Position numbers and translations under genes: made by a program
The notes under the pieces: model-generated
The model's input: the letters and a program-made list of their open reading frames with translations, nothing else
Database searches by the model: none
Told to the model about the DNA's origin: nothing
Shown: positions 1 to 10,580 of the stretch, piece after piece
Layout of the letters: every line of letters begins with the position of its first letter
How positions within the stretch are numbered: the stretch's first letter is position 1
From: Mercurialis annua
Taxonomy: Eukaryota; Streptophyta; Magnoliopsida; Malpighiales; Euphorbiaceae
Reading direction: 5' to 3'
NCBI RefSeq assembly: GCF_937616625.2
Contig: NC_065571.1
Span: forward strand, 7,194,501-7,258,500
DNA: 64,000 bases

Positions 1-34
1 AGTCTTATTTTCTAGAGAAATCACTTTCTTTGCC

Positions 35-1652
35 ATGGAATACCAATTTTCTTGCATTCCAGTCCTTTTGACCTTCTTCCTCTTCATCTTTATGGTATTG
101 AGGATATGGAAGAAATCAAAAATCAGCAACTCAGTTCCAAATCTTCCACCAGGTCCATGGAAGTTACCTATAATAGGAAGCATGCACCATTTAGCTGGCT
201 CTCTACCCCATCGCCGCCTTAGAGACTTGGCCACCAAGTATGGACCTCTTATGCATCTTCAGCTCGGCGAGCTTAGTAATGTCGTCGTTTCTTCGCCAGA
301 AATGGCTAAACAAGTGATGAAAACACATGATATCATCTTCGCGCAAAGGCCCTGTGTCCTTGCTGTAAGTGTTATAACTTATAATTACAAAAACATCGGA
401 TTTGCGCCATACGGAGATTATTGGAGACAGATGCGAAAAATCTGCACACTCGAGCTATAAACCGCAAAACGCGTGGAGTCGTTCAGATCTATAAGGGAAG
501 AAGAAGTATCAAAACTTATGAGATCCTTGTCTTCAAGTGCAGCAGGATCACCGATCAACTTTAGCAAGGTGTTCAGTGCTTTGACCTATAGCATCATTTC
601 AAGAGCAGCATTTGGCAAGATATGGAAGGGAGAAGAAATCTTCATACCAATTGTCAAGAAAGCGTTAGAAGCATGTGGAGGTTTTTCTCTCGTTGATGTG
701 TATCCTTCCGTCAAATTGTTCCACTGGTTCAGCGGAACGGTGCCTAGACTTCAAAGGATTCATCAGCAATTAGATAACATTTGCCAAAACATCATTGATG
801 ACCACAGAGCTGAAAGGGCAGAAGCAAAATCACATGCTTATGTTAAAGAAGATTTTGTAGATGTCCTTCTCAACTATCAGGAGCAAGGAGAGCTTGACAT
901 CCCTTTAACAGACGACAACGTAAAAGCAGTCATTTTGGTCAGTACTTACAACACCAATTTACCTTCATCTTTAGTTCACAAATAAAAATCTGTATGGTAT
1001 CTAATTTGCACAATATTTCTTACTTCAGGACATTTTCTCAGCCGGTAGCGAGACATCATCCACAACAGTAGAATGGGCAATGTCTGAGCTTCTAAAAAAT
1101 ACCAGAGTGATGGAAAAGGCACAACAAGAGGTGAGGAGAGTCTTTGATAAAGATGGAAATGTGGACGAAGCCCGCATTCAGGAACTCAACTACTTGAAAT
1201 TGGTCATCAAAGAAACGCTAAGATTACACCCTCCTCTTCCATTATTAGTCCCAAGAGAATGCAGAGAGAACTGTGTGATTAATGGTTATGACATTCCAAT
1301 CAAATCCCAAGTAATTGTGAACGCATGGGCCATTGGAAGAGATCCCAATTACTGGGTGGAACCTGACAAATTCTATCCAGAGAGATTCCAGGATTGCTCC
1401 ATCGATTATAAGGGAGCGGATTTTGAACTTCTCCCTTTTGGTGCTGGAAGAAGGATGTGTGCAGGAGTATCGTTTGGCATATCTAATGTCGAGTTTCCAC
1501 TTGCACAGTTGCTATACCATTTCGATTGGAAACTACCCAATGGAGTGAAACCAGAAACTCTGGACATGGATGAAGTTTTTGGCGTTGTAGTAAAGAGGAA
1601 AAATGAACTCCATTTACATCCTACGCCATATATTCCTCCGCTTGCCAAATAA
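35..1652 (+). pseudogene. CYP71D-like cytochrome P450 with one premature stop
   Basis: Class II plant P450, two exons (35-937 and 1029-1652) around a 91-bp phase-0 GT-AG intron. Such enzymes are ER-anchored monooxygenases, in the CYP71D group often acting on terpenoids or other specialised metabolites; the substrate cannot be read here. Visible parts: N-terminal hydrophobic anchor, proline hinge [12 protein letters not shown]-helix AGSETS, K-helix ETLR, PERF, and heme loop [11 protein letters not shown]. Codon 142 is TAA (458-460), where the downstream paralogue has TTA (Leu), just after the WRQMRKIC motif. Everything after it stays in frame to a normal stop, so this is a young single-nonsense allele or pseudogene. 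Only 34 bases of upstream sequence are present, so the promoter is not visible. A sequencing error or a segregating null allele are alternatives. Confidence 0.88.
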
Positions 1653-1770
1653 AAAACCTGCAGCGAGGATTCTATAAGTACTACTTCAATATCAACGAAT
1701 AAATAAATTGATTTTTAATCAATATTCCATGTATAACTATTAATGTTTCTTGAAATATAATGAAGTTTAG

Positions 1771-2072
1771 CCACTCATTGCTGGGACTATTTATGCAATC
1801 AAATTTCCTTCCATCTTCCAGAAACTGCAGCCAACACAATAACAACCTGTATAACAATTACAGTCACTAATTATCCCACATTGGAAGTTAATGTTTTTAG
1901 AGAGTCGATATATATCTTATTCAAAAATAAATAAGAGCTAAGCAAGGCGAAGAATAATTAGATATACCTACCCTTTTCAACGGAAAAAAAAAAGAGAACA
2001 AACAGTAAGTTTCCCACAATAAGTTGTTCTCTTAGATTAACACTCACGAACAGAGAACGATGCAAACTAACA
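1771..2072 (-). pseudogene. Dead fragment of SPO11-1 (exons 6-7 and part of introns 5-6)
   Basis: This stretch matches SPO11-1 downstream (about 6951-7590) in the same orientation and order. The exon 7 copy is 1777-1846, 70 nt like the real exon (6957-7026). The exon 6 copy starts at about 1972. The piece of intron 6 between them has shrunk from 453 to about 125 bp. The exon 7 copy has lost its GT donor (GAGTGG in place of GTAAGA) and the exon 6 copy its AG acceptor. The other 13 exons are missing, so it cannot make SPO11. It lies about 120 bp after the P450 stop, whereas the real exon 7 lies about 2.5 kb after the second P450. It is best explained as a relic of a P450 + SPO11-1 duplication that later lost about 2.3 kb. 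Confidence 0.85.
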
Positions 2073-2119
2073 GTTTCTGGGATAATTAGTGTCTGTAATT
2101 GTTATTCTTCCAATGTGGG
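1852..2119. repeat. Imperfect inverted repeats around the SPO11-1 fragment
   Basis: A 27-bp arm at 1852-1878 is the reverse complement of 2078-2104 with one mismatch. A 13-bp module at 1875-1887 (CCCACATTGGAAG) is inverted at 2107-2119. The order of the two modules differs between the sides, so this is not a simple transposon TIR; it may be repair-templated filler DNA. Confidence 0.6.
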
Positions 2120-2768
2120 AATTTTGGTAAGGTACCATCACTTCCAATGTAATTAGTTAATGTTTTTAGCTTTGAAGCTCAACATTAATGATGTTTTCAT
2201 ATTGATTCATAAATTAAATAAAATAAAATAAAATAATAACGTGAGAAATTAAAAATTAATAATGATAATTCTTTCATTAAAATTTTTAAAGTTTAATCAT
2301 ACAAAAATACAATACTTTTTTGACTTTTTTTCATTTATATCCCTACCTTTTTAAATAATCAATTTTATCTTATTTTTCAATTTTTAATTTCAATTGTGCC
2401 CATTTTTTGATATTTGAAATATGTCTTTTATATTTAACACACAGTCTAATTTTTAGTAATTTTTAGATTATAAATAGTTTATTTAGACTACATGACAAAT
2501 ATAAGGGACGTGTTTAAACCTCTTCAAAGCAAAAAAAAAAAACTCCACTGAAACTGAAAATTGAAAATAAGGTAAATTTACAATTTTGAAAGCTTAGGAT
2601 ATATTGGAAAACATGAGATATTGTGATTTTGCCAAATTTTCATATTTTTTTATAATAAAAATATGCATTGTACTTTTCTATTAAAAAATTGTTATGATTA
2701 TTTATTTTGTTTATTTAGTATATTAATAATTTTTGAAATCAATTAGTGTAGTTAATTAGTGACCTCAA

Positions 2769-2775
2769 TATATAG
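2769..2775 (+). promoter_or_regulatory. Likely TATA box of the second P450
   Basis: TATATAG lies 52-58 bp upstream of the ATG at 2827, a normal distance for a short-leader plant gene. Confidence 0.45.
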
Positions 2776-2826
2776 ATAAACCGCAATTTCTCCATTATCT
2801 CTTCTTTTGAGAAATCAGTGTTTGCC

Positions 2827-4479
2827 ATGGAACACCAAGTCTTTTTCCTCCCTATCCTTTGCACCTTCTTCCTCTTCATGTTTATGGTACAGAGAATATG
2901 GAAGAAATCAAAAACCAACAGCTCAATTCCAAATCTTCCACCAGGACCATGGAAGCTCCCTATAATAGGAAGCATGCACCATTTAACTGGCTCTTTACCC
3001 CATCGCCAACTGAGAAACTTAGCCAACAAGTATGGACCTCTTATGCATCTTCAGCTGGGTGAGATAACTAATGTCGTCGTTTCTACGCCCGAAATGGCTA
3101 AACAAGTGATGAAAACCCATGATGTCATCTTTGCTCATAGGCCTTATCTGGCTGCTGCCAGTGTTGCAACTTATAATTTCACAGACATTGCCTTTGCACC
3201 TTACGGTGATTATTGGAGACAGATGCGAAAAATTTGCATGCTCGAGCTATTAACAGCGAAACGTGTGCAGTCATTCAGTTCAATTAGAGAAGAAGAAGTA
3301 TCAAAAGTTATCAGATCCTTGTCGTCAGGTGCAGCAGGATCACCAATCAACTTTAGCAAGATGCTCAGTGCTGTGACCTATCGCATCATTTCAAGAGCAG
3401 CATTTGGTAAGATATGGAATGGAGAAGATATTTTCATACCAACTGCAAAGCAACTGATACAAGATTCTGGAGGTTTTGCTCTTGCTGATGTGTATCCTTC
3501 CATAAAATGGCTTCACAAGTTCAGCAGAATGGTGCGTAGGCTTAAGAAACTTCATCAAACAGCAGATAGCATATACCAAAGTATCATTGATGATCACAGA
3601 AATAAAAGGGTACAAGAACAGTCGCACGCTTATGATGATGAAGATTTTGTCGATGCCCTCCTTAATTGTCAGGAGCAAGGAGACCTTGATATCCCTATAA
3701 CAGACGACAATATAAAAGCAGTCATTTCGGTCAGTACAATATAAAAGGAGCTTCATATTTGTAATTACCTTTATAATATACATCTAGAATTAAATCAGTT
3801 AGTTCAAAAAATCAAAATTTGTATAGATATCTACTTTACAGAATATTTCTTACTTCAGGACATGTTTATTGCCGGTAGTGACACGTCAGCTACAACAGTA
3901 GAATGGGCAATGTCTGAGATGCTGAAAAATCCAAGAGTGATGGAAAAGGCACAACAAGAGGTGAGGAGGGTTTTTGCAACAGAAGGAGATGTTCACGAAC
4001 CAATCCATGAGCTCAACTACTTAAAGTTGGTCATCAAAGAAACTCTTCGACTACACGCTCCTGTTCCATTGTTACTGCCAAGAGAATGTGGAGAGAGCTG
4101 TGTGATTAATGGTTATGACATTCCAGTCAAATCCAGGGTAATTGTGAATGCGTGGGCAATTGGAAGGGATCCCAATTACTGGCCGCAAGCTGAGAAATTC
4201 CATCCCGAGAGATTCCATGATTGCTCCATTGATTATAAAGGGACAGATTTTGAATTTCTACCATTTGGTGCTGGAAGAAGGATGTGTCCAGGATTATTGT
4301 TCGGCATATCTAATGTCAAGTTTCTACTTGCACAGTTGCTATACCATTTTGATTGGCAACTTCCATCTGGAGTGAAACCAGAAACTCTAGACATGGATGA
4401 AGTTTTTGGTTCTGTTGTGAAGAGGAAAAATGATCTCTACTTAATTCCTACCCACTACATTCCTCCACATGCCAAATAA
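2827..4479 (+). CDS. CYP71D-like cytochrome P450 monooxygenase
   Basis: Exons 2827-3729 and 3859-4479 around a 129-bp phase-0 intron give 507 aa, normal for CYP71. Start: ATG at 2827, aligned with the first P450's ATG; the frame is open a little further upstream but has no earlier ATG. Membrane anchor at residues 1-25, hinge [12 protein letters not shown]-helix AGSDTS (306-311), E362-x-x-R365, PERF, and heme loop [11 protein letters not shown] with ligand Cys444. It is probably an ER monooxygenase supplied with electrons by cytochrome P450 reductase; family resemblance suggests specialised metabolism, but the substrate is unknown. It is a tandem duplicate of the upstream copy, with the same intron position, and keeps Leu where that copy has a stop. 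It converges on SPO11-1, with 367 bp between the two stop codons. Confidence 0.93.
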
Positions 4480-4846
4480 AACCTGCAAAGACGATTCTAT
4501 TGTTCTATTTATGTTATCAGCAAATGAACAAATTGCAGTTTAAAATATTTGCATAATTGCTACTGCAATATTTGCAAAGTTCTTTATGTTTCATATTGTA
4601 GTCGTGGCATTGGGTTCTTAAATGTCTGCTCTGTTTTAGTAAACGGAGTTAAATAAATTTAGCAGGTAGATGAAATGCTAAAGTATATGTAATTATCTTA
4701 TTCATAAGTGTAAAACAATCTTCTATATCACTCATGAAACTGACTGGTGTAATGAGCTGTTACATGTTTTTATCAGCAATACTAGACTTCTTATCAGCTT
4801 CCAAGTATCAAAAAGTGAGTGTTTACCATGTGAATTATGAAGCATG

Positions 4847-7800
4847 TTATATGTGAAGCCCACCTTGAATCTTAGATGGTATATACTGCTCTGACAGGAA
4901 GGAAAGCGAATGCACAGATAACGCTTCAATCTCAAATTTCACTCCTCTTTGCAGCATTAACTCCAATTCCAACCTTTCATGAAATGAAATATCACTTCAG
5001 AAGTGCAAGTAGTTCACAATAAACATGAATATTGAAAAGGAACAAAAGATCGTACAATGTCACAGAATATTATGTACCTCCATTCTGGTTCTTCCCTTTG
5101 CAGGTAGCATCTTAGTAACGTGGTCTCAGTTCTCCTCTTATCTAACATAAACATCAGGAACCCAAAATAAGATATGCAGACAAACAGAATGTGCCAATTT
5201 CATGAGCAAAAAAGATAACCTTCAGCTGTCAAAGGAAGCAGACACTGCTTGGGAAGGTCATATTTCTCAAGATCGGAAGGGAAAACTCCAAGCCAGCGTA
5301 TTTCAGGGACACGCAGAAATTTAGCATCATAGGCCATTTGCTAGCAAGATAGAAGTGAGGGATAAAACATAAGAGAAATCAATTCACTGTAAATGATGTA
5401 GGCAATACACATTTTCAGTAGTTAGCATACTGGCTTTTGATGGACTTGGATATTCAATGACACCAAAATCATGCGTTAACAAATTAAGAAGCTAACCATG
5501 GAACCGAACCGATAGGTAGTCAGGATGTCAAACCCATATGGATCACAATCAACCAAGCAGTAGATAGGCAAACACAAATTTTCATGCAGAAGCCGCAAGA
5601 ACCTGCTAATCATTTCCATTGAATAGAAGTTAGAAAGAGTAAAGGACGAGGGTGGTGTGTGTACTCTGCATAAGTCCAATCACTATATAGTATGCTCTTT
5701 CAGGGATGGAAAAGTTCACCTTCTTGTGGGAATATCTGGATAGCCTCGTCCCTGCAAAATTACACAGCAAAAATAACTAAAAATTCGGAAAGCACGAAAT
5801 TTGAAATTTTATTTTGGTGGAATTTGCATTAAAAGGGATTAGATCTAGAGGATGAAAGAAATGGTGTAAGTATTATATGGTTGATTTGAGACTAAGCCTG
5901 TTTCTATAAGCATCCACATGCATGACTATGAAGTCATTTTTATAAATAGACCCTTCAAAGAAAATTATGAAGTCAGATATATTTGATTTGATTAAACAAA
6001 TGTATCGAGTAGATTCCATAGCTATCCAAATATAGAGTTACAGAGAATGAATGCTTACAGTGATGACAATACAGCGGTTTGCATTACAAAACCGGTCATT
6101 TGCTAACCGCTGGAACACTGCTTCCAAGGGTTCACAATAACAGTTCAGCAAAGTAAAAGTAACTTAATTCTCTTTCCAGAGAAGAGTATCATGGAGGAAA
6201 AACTTCACCTGATTCCTTCTCCACAACTAGTATGTATTTGGCAACACTAACAATATCTATGCACAATAAAAGGCAAAAACTAGTCATTAGTAATGCTGAT
6301 CATCATGTATTCATATGCACTGGCAACAGTATTGGTCTAATCAGTATGCAAAGTTACAATTTTATAGAGATTTCAATCCCATGCATGAAAAATTTACAGC
6401 TTTTAACTGAAAAACCCAAAGACTAGCCTCTTAAAAAAGACATAAAACAATCCAGAAGCATTAGATTTTTTCCTTTTTTTCAGTAAAATGGTACTCCCTC
6501 CGTCCCATGACAATAGACTTCTCTTATTTTGTCCATTCCAAGATGTAGCCCACCTTCCTTAAGGAATTATTATTTATTTATTAGTGTCCTATTATACCCT
6601 TATTAATTTTGCATTGTTATCAGGCAGGGATTCTAAATATTTGAGTTTTTAAAGACAGTCATCTAATATTACTTGGGGTATGTATTATAGAAAAATTAAC
6701 TATTCTAACTATACAAACAATATTCTTTTTTTCTATGTGATGTTAACCATAGACCTATTGTCATGGGTCGCAGAGAGTAAATGAATGTCAAAGATTAGTT
6801 AAAATTTAAAATATCATATAAATCACTTGAGTGATAGACTCAAATACCTTCAACTTCCTCAACATGAACAGGAATGGGATGCACCTGTAACCAAATCAGA
6901 TAGAATCATTTTTTAAAAGTAATGCAACTGATGCAATATATTTTATCCATTCTTACATTGCTGGGATTATTTATGCAATCAAATTTCCGTCCAGCTTCCA
7001 AAAACCGCAGCCAACCCATAACCAACCTGTATAACAGGCACAATTAGATAAAAAAAATCATTAAGACAATTAGAAGGAAAATTCATCTAAATCTGTTTCT
7101 TAAACAGTATTCCAAATATCGCAAATAGATGGAGGAAGAAAACAAAAAATATGCAAGAAAAATACATATCTTATTCAAAAAAATGTAAAAAAAAAAAAGA
7201 ATAACCTTGCTTATAAAGAATATATAGAGACCGTCACATCAAAAATCACTAGTTAAATCAATGTTACTAATTTTATTTTTTTTACAGTTTGATTCAAGGT
7301 TCAAAAACCTATAATCCCATGGTGGATCTAGTCACTGGCTTTAAAGACTATATCAACCTTAAACATTTTAATTGCTTTGGAGTTTGAATATTCACACAGA
7401 GTTGCAAATCACATCAGAAATACACTAGTAATTCAACACTAAAAGCTATGCAAGGCGAAGAATAGACAGAGATACCTACCCATTTCCAACAGAAACCTGA
7501 CAAAGAAAGAGAACAAACAGTAAATTTTCCACAAGCAGTTGTTCTCTTTAATTATCAAGCACAAGCAGAGAGCAGTGCAAACAAAAAATTCCGGTTAACT
7601 TCTATCTAACCTTCATGAAGCAAAATTCATTCATCTTACGGCTATTGACTGGTTAAAAGACAGCAAGTTACTTAATATAAACTGCGTTAGATCTTCTTAT
7701 AAAAAAGTGACAGGTTATATATATTTATGTATCTCTTACAAGTATATTAATTTTTTACATATATGCGCCTAGATTCACTAGGGCGTGTGCTTTTTTTTAG

Positions 7801-9106
7801 CGCCTAGCGCCTCGAGCTATATGAGGCCCCTTTCGCTTTAGGTACGCCTAGCGCAGCAGCGCTTTAACAACTATATATAGTCATTTGCAATACATCAAAC
7901 CAATTGAAAAAATAGGTTCTTGCTTAAGTATTTAACATTCAATCTTTTCCTTATATAAAACATCAGAATCTTCTATCTCAGTCATACTAAGGAATGAAAT
8001 CCTATTCATTCACGCACCATTCACATGTTTGTCCTTCCCCTGAGTTTGCAATTTTGCATCGACAAGAGATACCAATTTAAACACTATAAGCTTCAATAAT
8101 TAAATTCCCTCAACCCGATAACTAAATTAAGCATTATAAATGAAGGAAATTACAAACCACATTTAAATTGTGACGGCTGCACTGAAGAAGGATACATGAG
8201 TCATTGATTGCCTGGTCTACAACTGACTGATCTAAATTGTGAAAACAAATAGACTACTTCATTAGCTACAGAAAGTACAAAGAAATCCTTATTCCTTAAT
8301 GTAACTTTTAGGGAAGCTAATAAGTCAAATGTGCAGTCAACAAATAGCTTCTCCAAATTCTCTTAATCAACAATTATAACTCAATCTAAATATGCAATAC
8401 TATAACCTAAAAATTCAATAAATTCACATCAAACTACGTAATCCATAAAAAAAGAAAACGAAAATGTATAAAATCACCTGAGAATACAGAAGGATGCATA
8501 TAATAAATATCCCTTTTGGAAGCATGTTTATTCTCTTGTAAAAGCTGTTGAACAATGACCAGCACTCTAAGCAACACATCTGAACATTAAGCACAAAATT
8601 CCACTAAATTATTCGCATAAGAGGCAATTAATTATAAATTCAACAACACAATACTCACCGATTCTTCGAGAATTGCATTCTTTTCTTAATGTGAGAATTT
8701 CTTGTCCTTTCGGCAAATCAGATAAGCAGAAACTGCATCACAAAAACAATCAGATATTGGAACTGGTCAACTACTACACATCCAAAACCCTAAAAAATTA
8801 TTGAAAATTATTATAATCGTAGCAAATTGAAGCAAATGAAACTAACCAGTTAGTATCGGGTTTAATGCAGTAATTCCTGAATTTATCGATGGAAATGGCG
8901 GGGGATTTTCCGTCGGTAATGTCTCTAACCAACGATGTGGTGAAATCTACAATTTGATAATTGTTTAAATTATAATTAGTTGATGAAAATAGTTATTTGA
9001 AATTAAAAAAGAACGAATTGAAAAGGCTTCATCGATTTTCAGAACCTTTGATTTTTTGAAGTAAATGATGGTTGTGTTTTGTGGAGATCCGTTGATTTCC
9101 CTCCAT
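4847..9106 (-). CDS. SPO11-1: SPO11-1, meiotic DNA double-strand break protein (topoisomerase VI A-like)
   Basis: I assembled 15 exons on -: 9046-9106, 8847-8946, 8659-8732, 8478-8579, 8158-8231, 7480-7496, 6957-7026, 6848-6884, 6209-6256, 6059-6117, 5720-5751, 5497-5602, 5220-5340, 5078-5141, 4847-4973. All introns are GT-AG and all phases join, giving 363 aa, about the length of Arabidopsis SPO11-1. Landmarks: 5Y-CAP motif RDIYYMHPS (Y104/Y105; the catalytic Tyr is probably Y105, because yeast has Phe-Tyr there), Toprim acidic motif LVDCDPYGFDIL, then AKFLRVPEIRWLGVFPSD and LPKQCLLPLT, and C-terminal VKFEIEALSVHSLSFLSEQ. Family role: makes programmed meiotic breaks in the nucleus with SPO11-2 and MTOPVIB. 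Exon 6 is a 17-nt microexon. A Stowaway MITE sits in intron 8. The gene appears intact. Exon 10 has a second possible acceptor 3 nt away. Confidence 0.95.
6494..6777. mobile_element. Stowaway-like MITE in SPO11-1 intron 8
   Basis: Starts CTCCCTCCGTCCCATGACAA; the right end (…ATTGTCATGGGTCGCAGAGAG) is its inverted copy with a few mismatches. It is flanked by TA/TA at 6492-6493 and 6778-6779. 284 bp, non-coding, typical of Tc1/mariner-derived Stowaway elements. Confidence 0.85.
7780..7875. repeat. GC-rich GCGCCTAG-type repeat in SPO11-1 intron 5
   Basis: An abrupt GC-rich island in an AT-rich intron with several forms of GCGCCTAG and CGCCTAGCGC in both orientations. It resembles a dispersed plant low-complexity repeat; element borders are not clear. 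Confidence 0.35.
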
Positions 9107-9152
9107 TTTCTTTTTATTTTGATTTTTCTGTGCAACGGGGTATAGTGTGTCA

Positions 9153-9160
9153 TATATATA
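9153..9160 (-). promoter_or_regulatory. Likely TATA box of SPO11-1
   Basis: TATATATA lies 47-54 bp upstream of the SPO11-1 ATG (9106, - strand), implying a very short leader. Confidence 0.45.
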
Positions 9161-10085
9161 CAGGCAAAACCCGTTATGGGGTCCTGAATCTTTTGTTTTG
9201 TTTAATTGAATCCTCCAACTTTATTTTTATTTAATTCAATCCCTAAATTTTTAAAGGCGTCTCTGGATGGACTCTTTATTTTAAAAATTTAGTAATTAAA
9301 ATAAAATTTCAATAAACTCTTTATAACACAAAATTAAAATAGAGAATGAACTTGATTGTTTATATTTAATAAAAACTAAATTAAGATATATTGATTATTT
9401 TTTTACTTTTAAGAGTATATTTTTTGATTCTTTTTCAACATGAAAAAGTAAAATTATAACAAAATACAATAAATATAATAGTTGATTTGATTGATCTTTA
9501 TAAAAAAAAGTGATAATTTTAGAGAGCCCATGCATTAAACTAAAATTTAAAATAGTATTTTTATATATAATTTTTTTTTAAATATATTCTCTATAATAAA
9601 TAATATCATTAAAGATGCTCTAACAATAAATAATGAACATGTATTGCAATGGTCAAAAGTAAAGTGAAATCCGATAAACAAATAAAAGTCATTGTCATAT
9701 TCTTTGTAGATCTTTCAATTAAAAGTTTATCCAACTATATCTTCAAATTAGTATTCTATTATTATACTCAGTTTCGATGAAATAAAGTGTCATTCAAATC
9801 ATCAAACTAATTACATTTTATAAGTATGTTTTCTAAATTTTTATATTCATAAAATAAAAAATTACTTTCTTAAGAAGATGAAGTTATTTATCATTTTTTG
9901 ATATTTTAAATAGATTGAATAACTAAATTAAAATATAATTTGAAAATATATGATATTAATTTTTTAAATAAATAAGCTCGAAAGGAATCTATATTTATTA
10001 AAATTAGAATTTTGTAACATAGAAATCATCTTTCTTTAGATTTATTTATTAGTGATTAATTTATTAAATAATTGAAGAGTGAATT
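9161..10085. other. AT-rich spacer upstream of SPO11-1
   Basis: No ORF or RNA gene seen. An AAGATGCTCTAA end near 9612 resembles the end of the GAGCATCTC MITE family found elsewhere in the window, but no partner end was found. Confidence 0.5.
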
Positions 10086-10580
10086 ACCAAACTCCCTTAA
10101 AAAATTACCGTTTGAAGACATTACAAACAGTGGAGGAGGAAAAAAGGGGTTAGGGATTTGGCTGAAAAATCAAGATGGCAATGGAGGCGTGGTGTCTGAT
10201 TCAGTTGCGTTATCTTCTAAGGAGGACTACTCGATTGAAGGTGGGTATATTGGTGAACAAACGGTAGCGCCTGAAGAACAGGGCTACCGTCAATTATGAA
10301 AACATTCTACTGGGATGTCCCAGGATTAGGCTTTCTGAGGACATCCCATATGTTGTGTATTCATATATACAAGTTGAAGCCTAATTATTTAGATTAATTA
10401 TTAGAGCTAATTAATTTAGCCTATAAATTTGGGTGACTTTTGGTGGCTAGTTTAGCCTAATCGATGACTGTAGATTTACAGCTTTCATCATCTTCTCTAG
10501 AATAGTTGACTCAATGTTTTGAGAAATCGTTCATGTAATTTTCGTTATTATTAATGAAAATTTTACATTAAAAAAAAATA
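10086..10580 (+). mobile_element. LINE (non-LTR retrotransposon) remnant, internally deleted
   Basis: An open stretch to 10299 looks like the tail of a LINE ORF1. It overlaps ATG AAA ACA TTC TAC TGG GAT at 10297, which resembles the MKILSWN-type start of LINE ORF2, but the reading breaks after about 15 codons. About 220 bp of 3'-UTR-like sequence follows, ending TTAATGAAAATTTTACATTA and an A tract (10570-10578). A near-duplicate TACCAAAC flanks it (about 10086 and 10580), which may be the target-site duplication. Nearly all of ORF2 (reverse transcriptase) is missing. Confidence 0.45.

Larger units (their letters stand above)
1653..2768. other. Spacer between the two P450 genes
   Basis: About 1.1 kb. 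It holds the 3' flank of the first P450 (similar for some 30 bases to the flank of the second), the dead SPO11-1 fragment, a pair of inverted repeats, and then AT-rich sequence from about 2170 to the second P450 promoter in which I see no gene. Confidence 0.7.

Noticed and set aside
8965..9153. 62-aa - strand ORF at the start of SPO11-1
   Set aside because: It reads SPO11-1 leader and exon 1 in another frame, then intron 1. The correct start is the ATG at 9106, which leads into the conserved LLQKIK-DF sequence.
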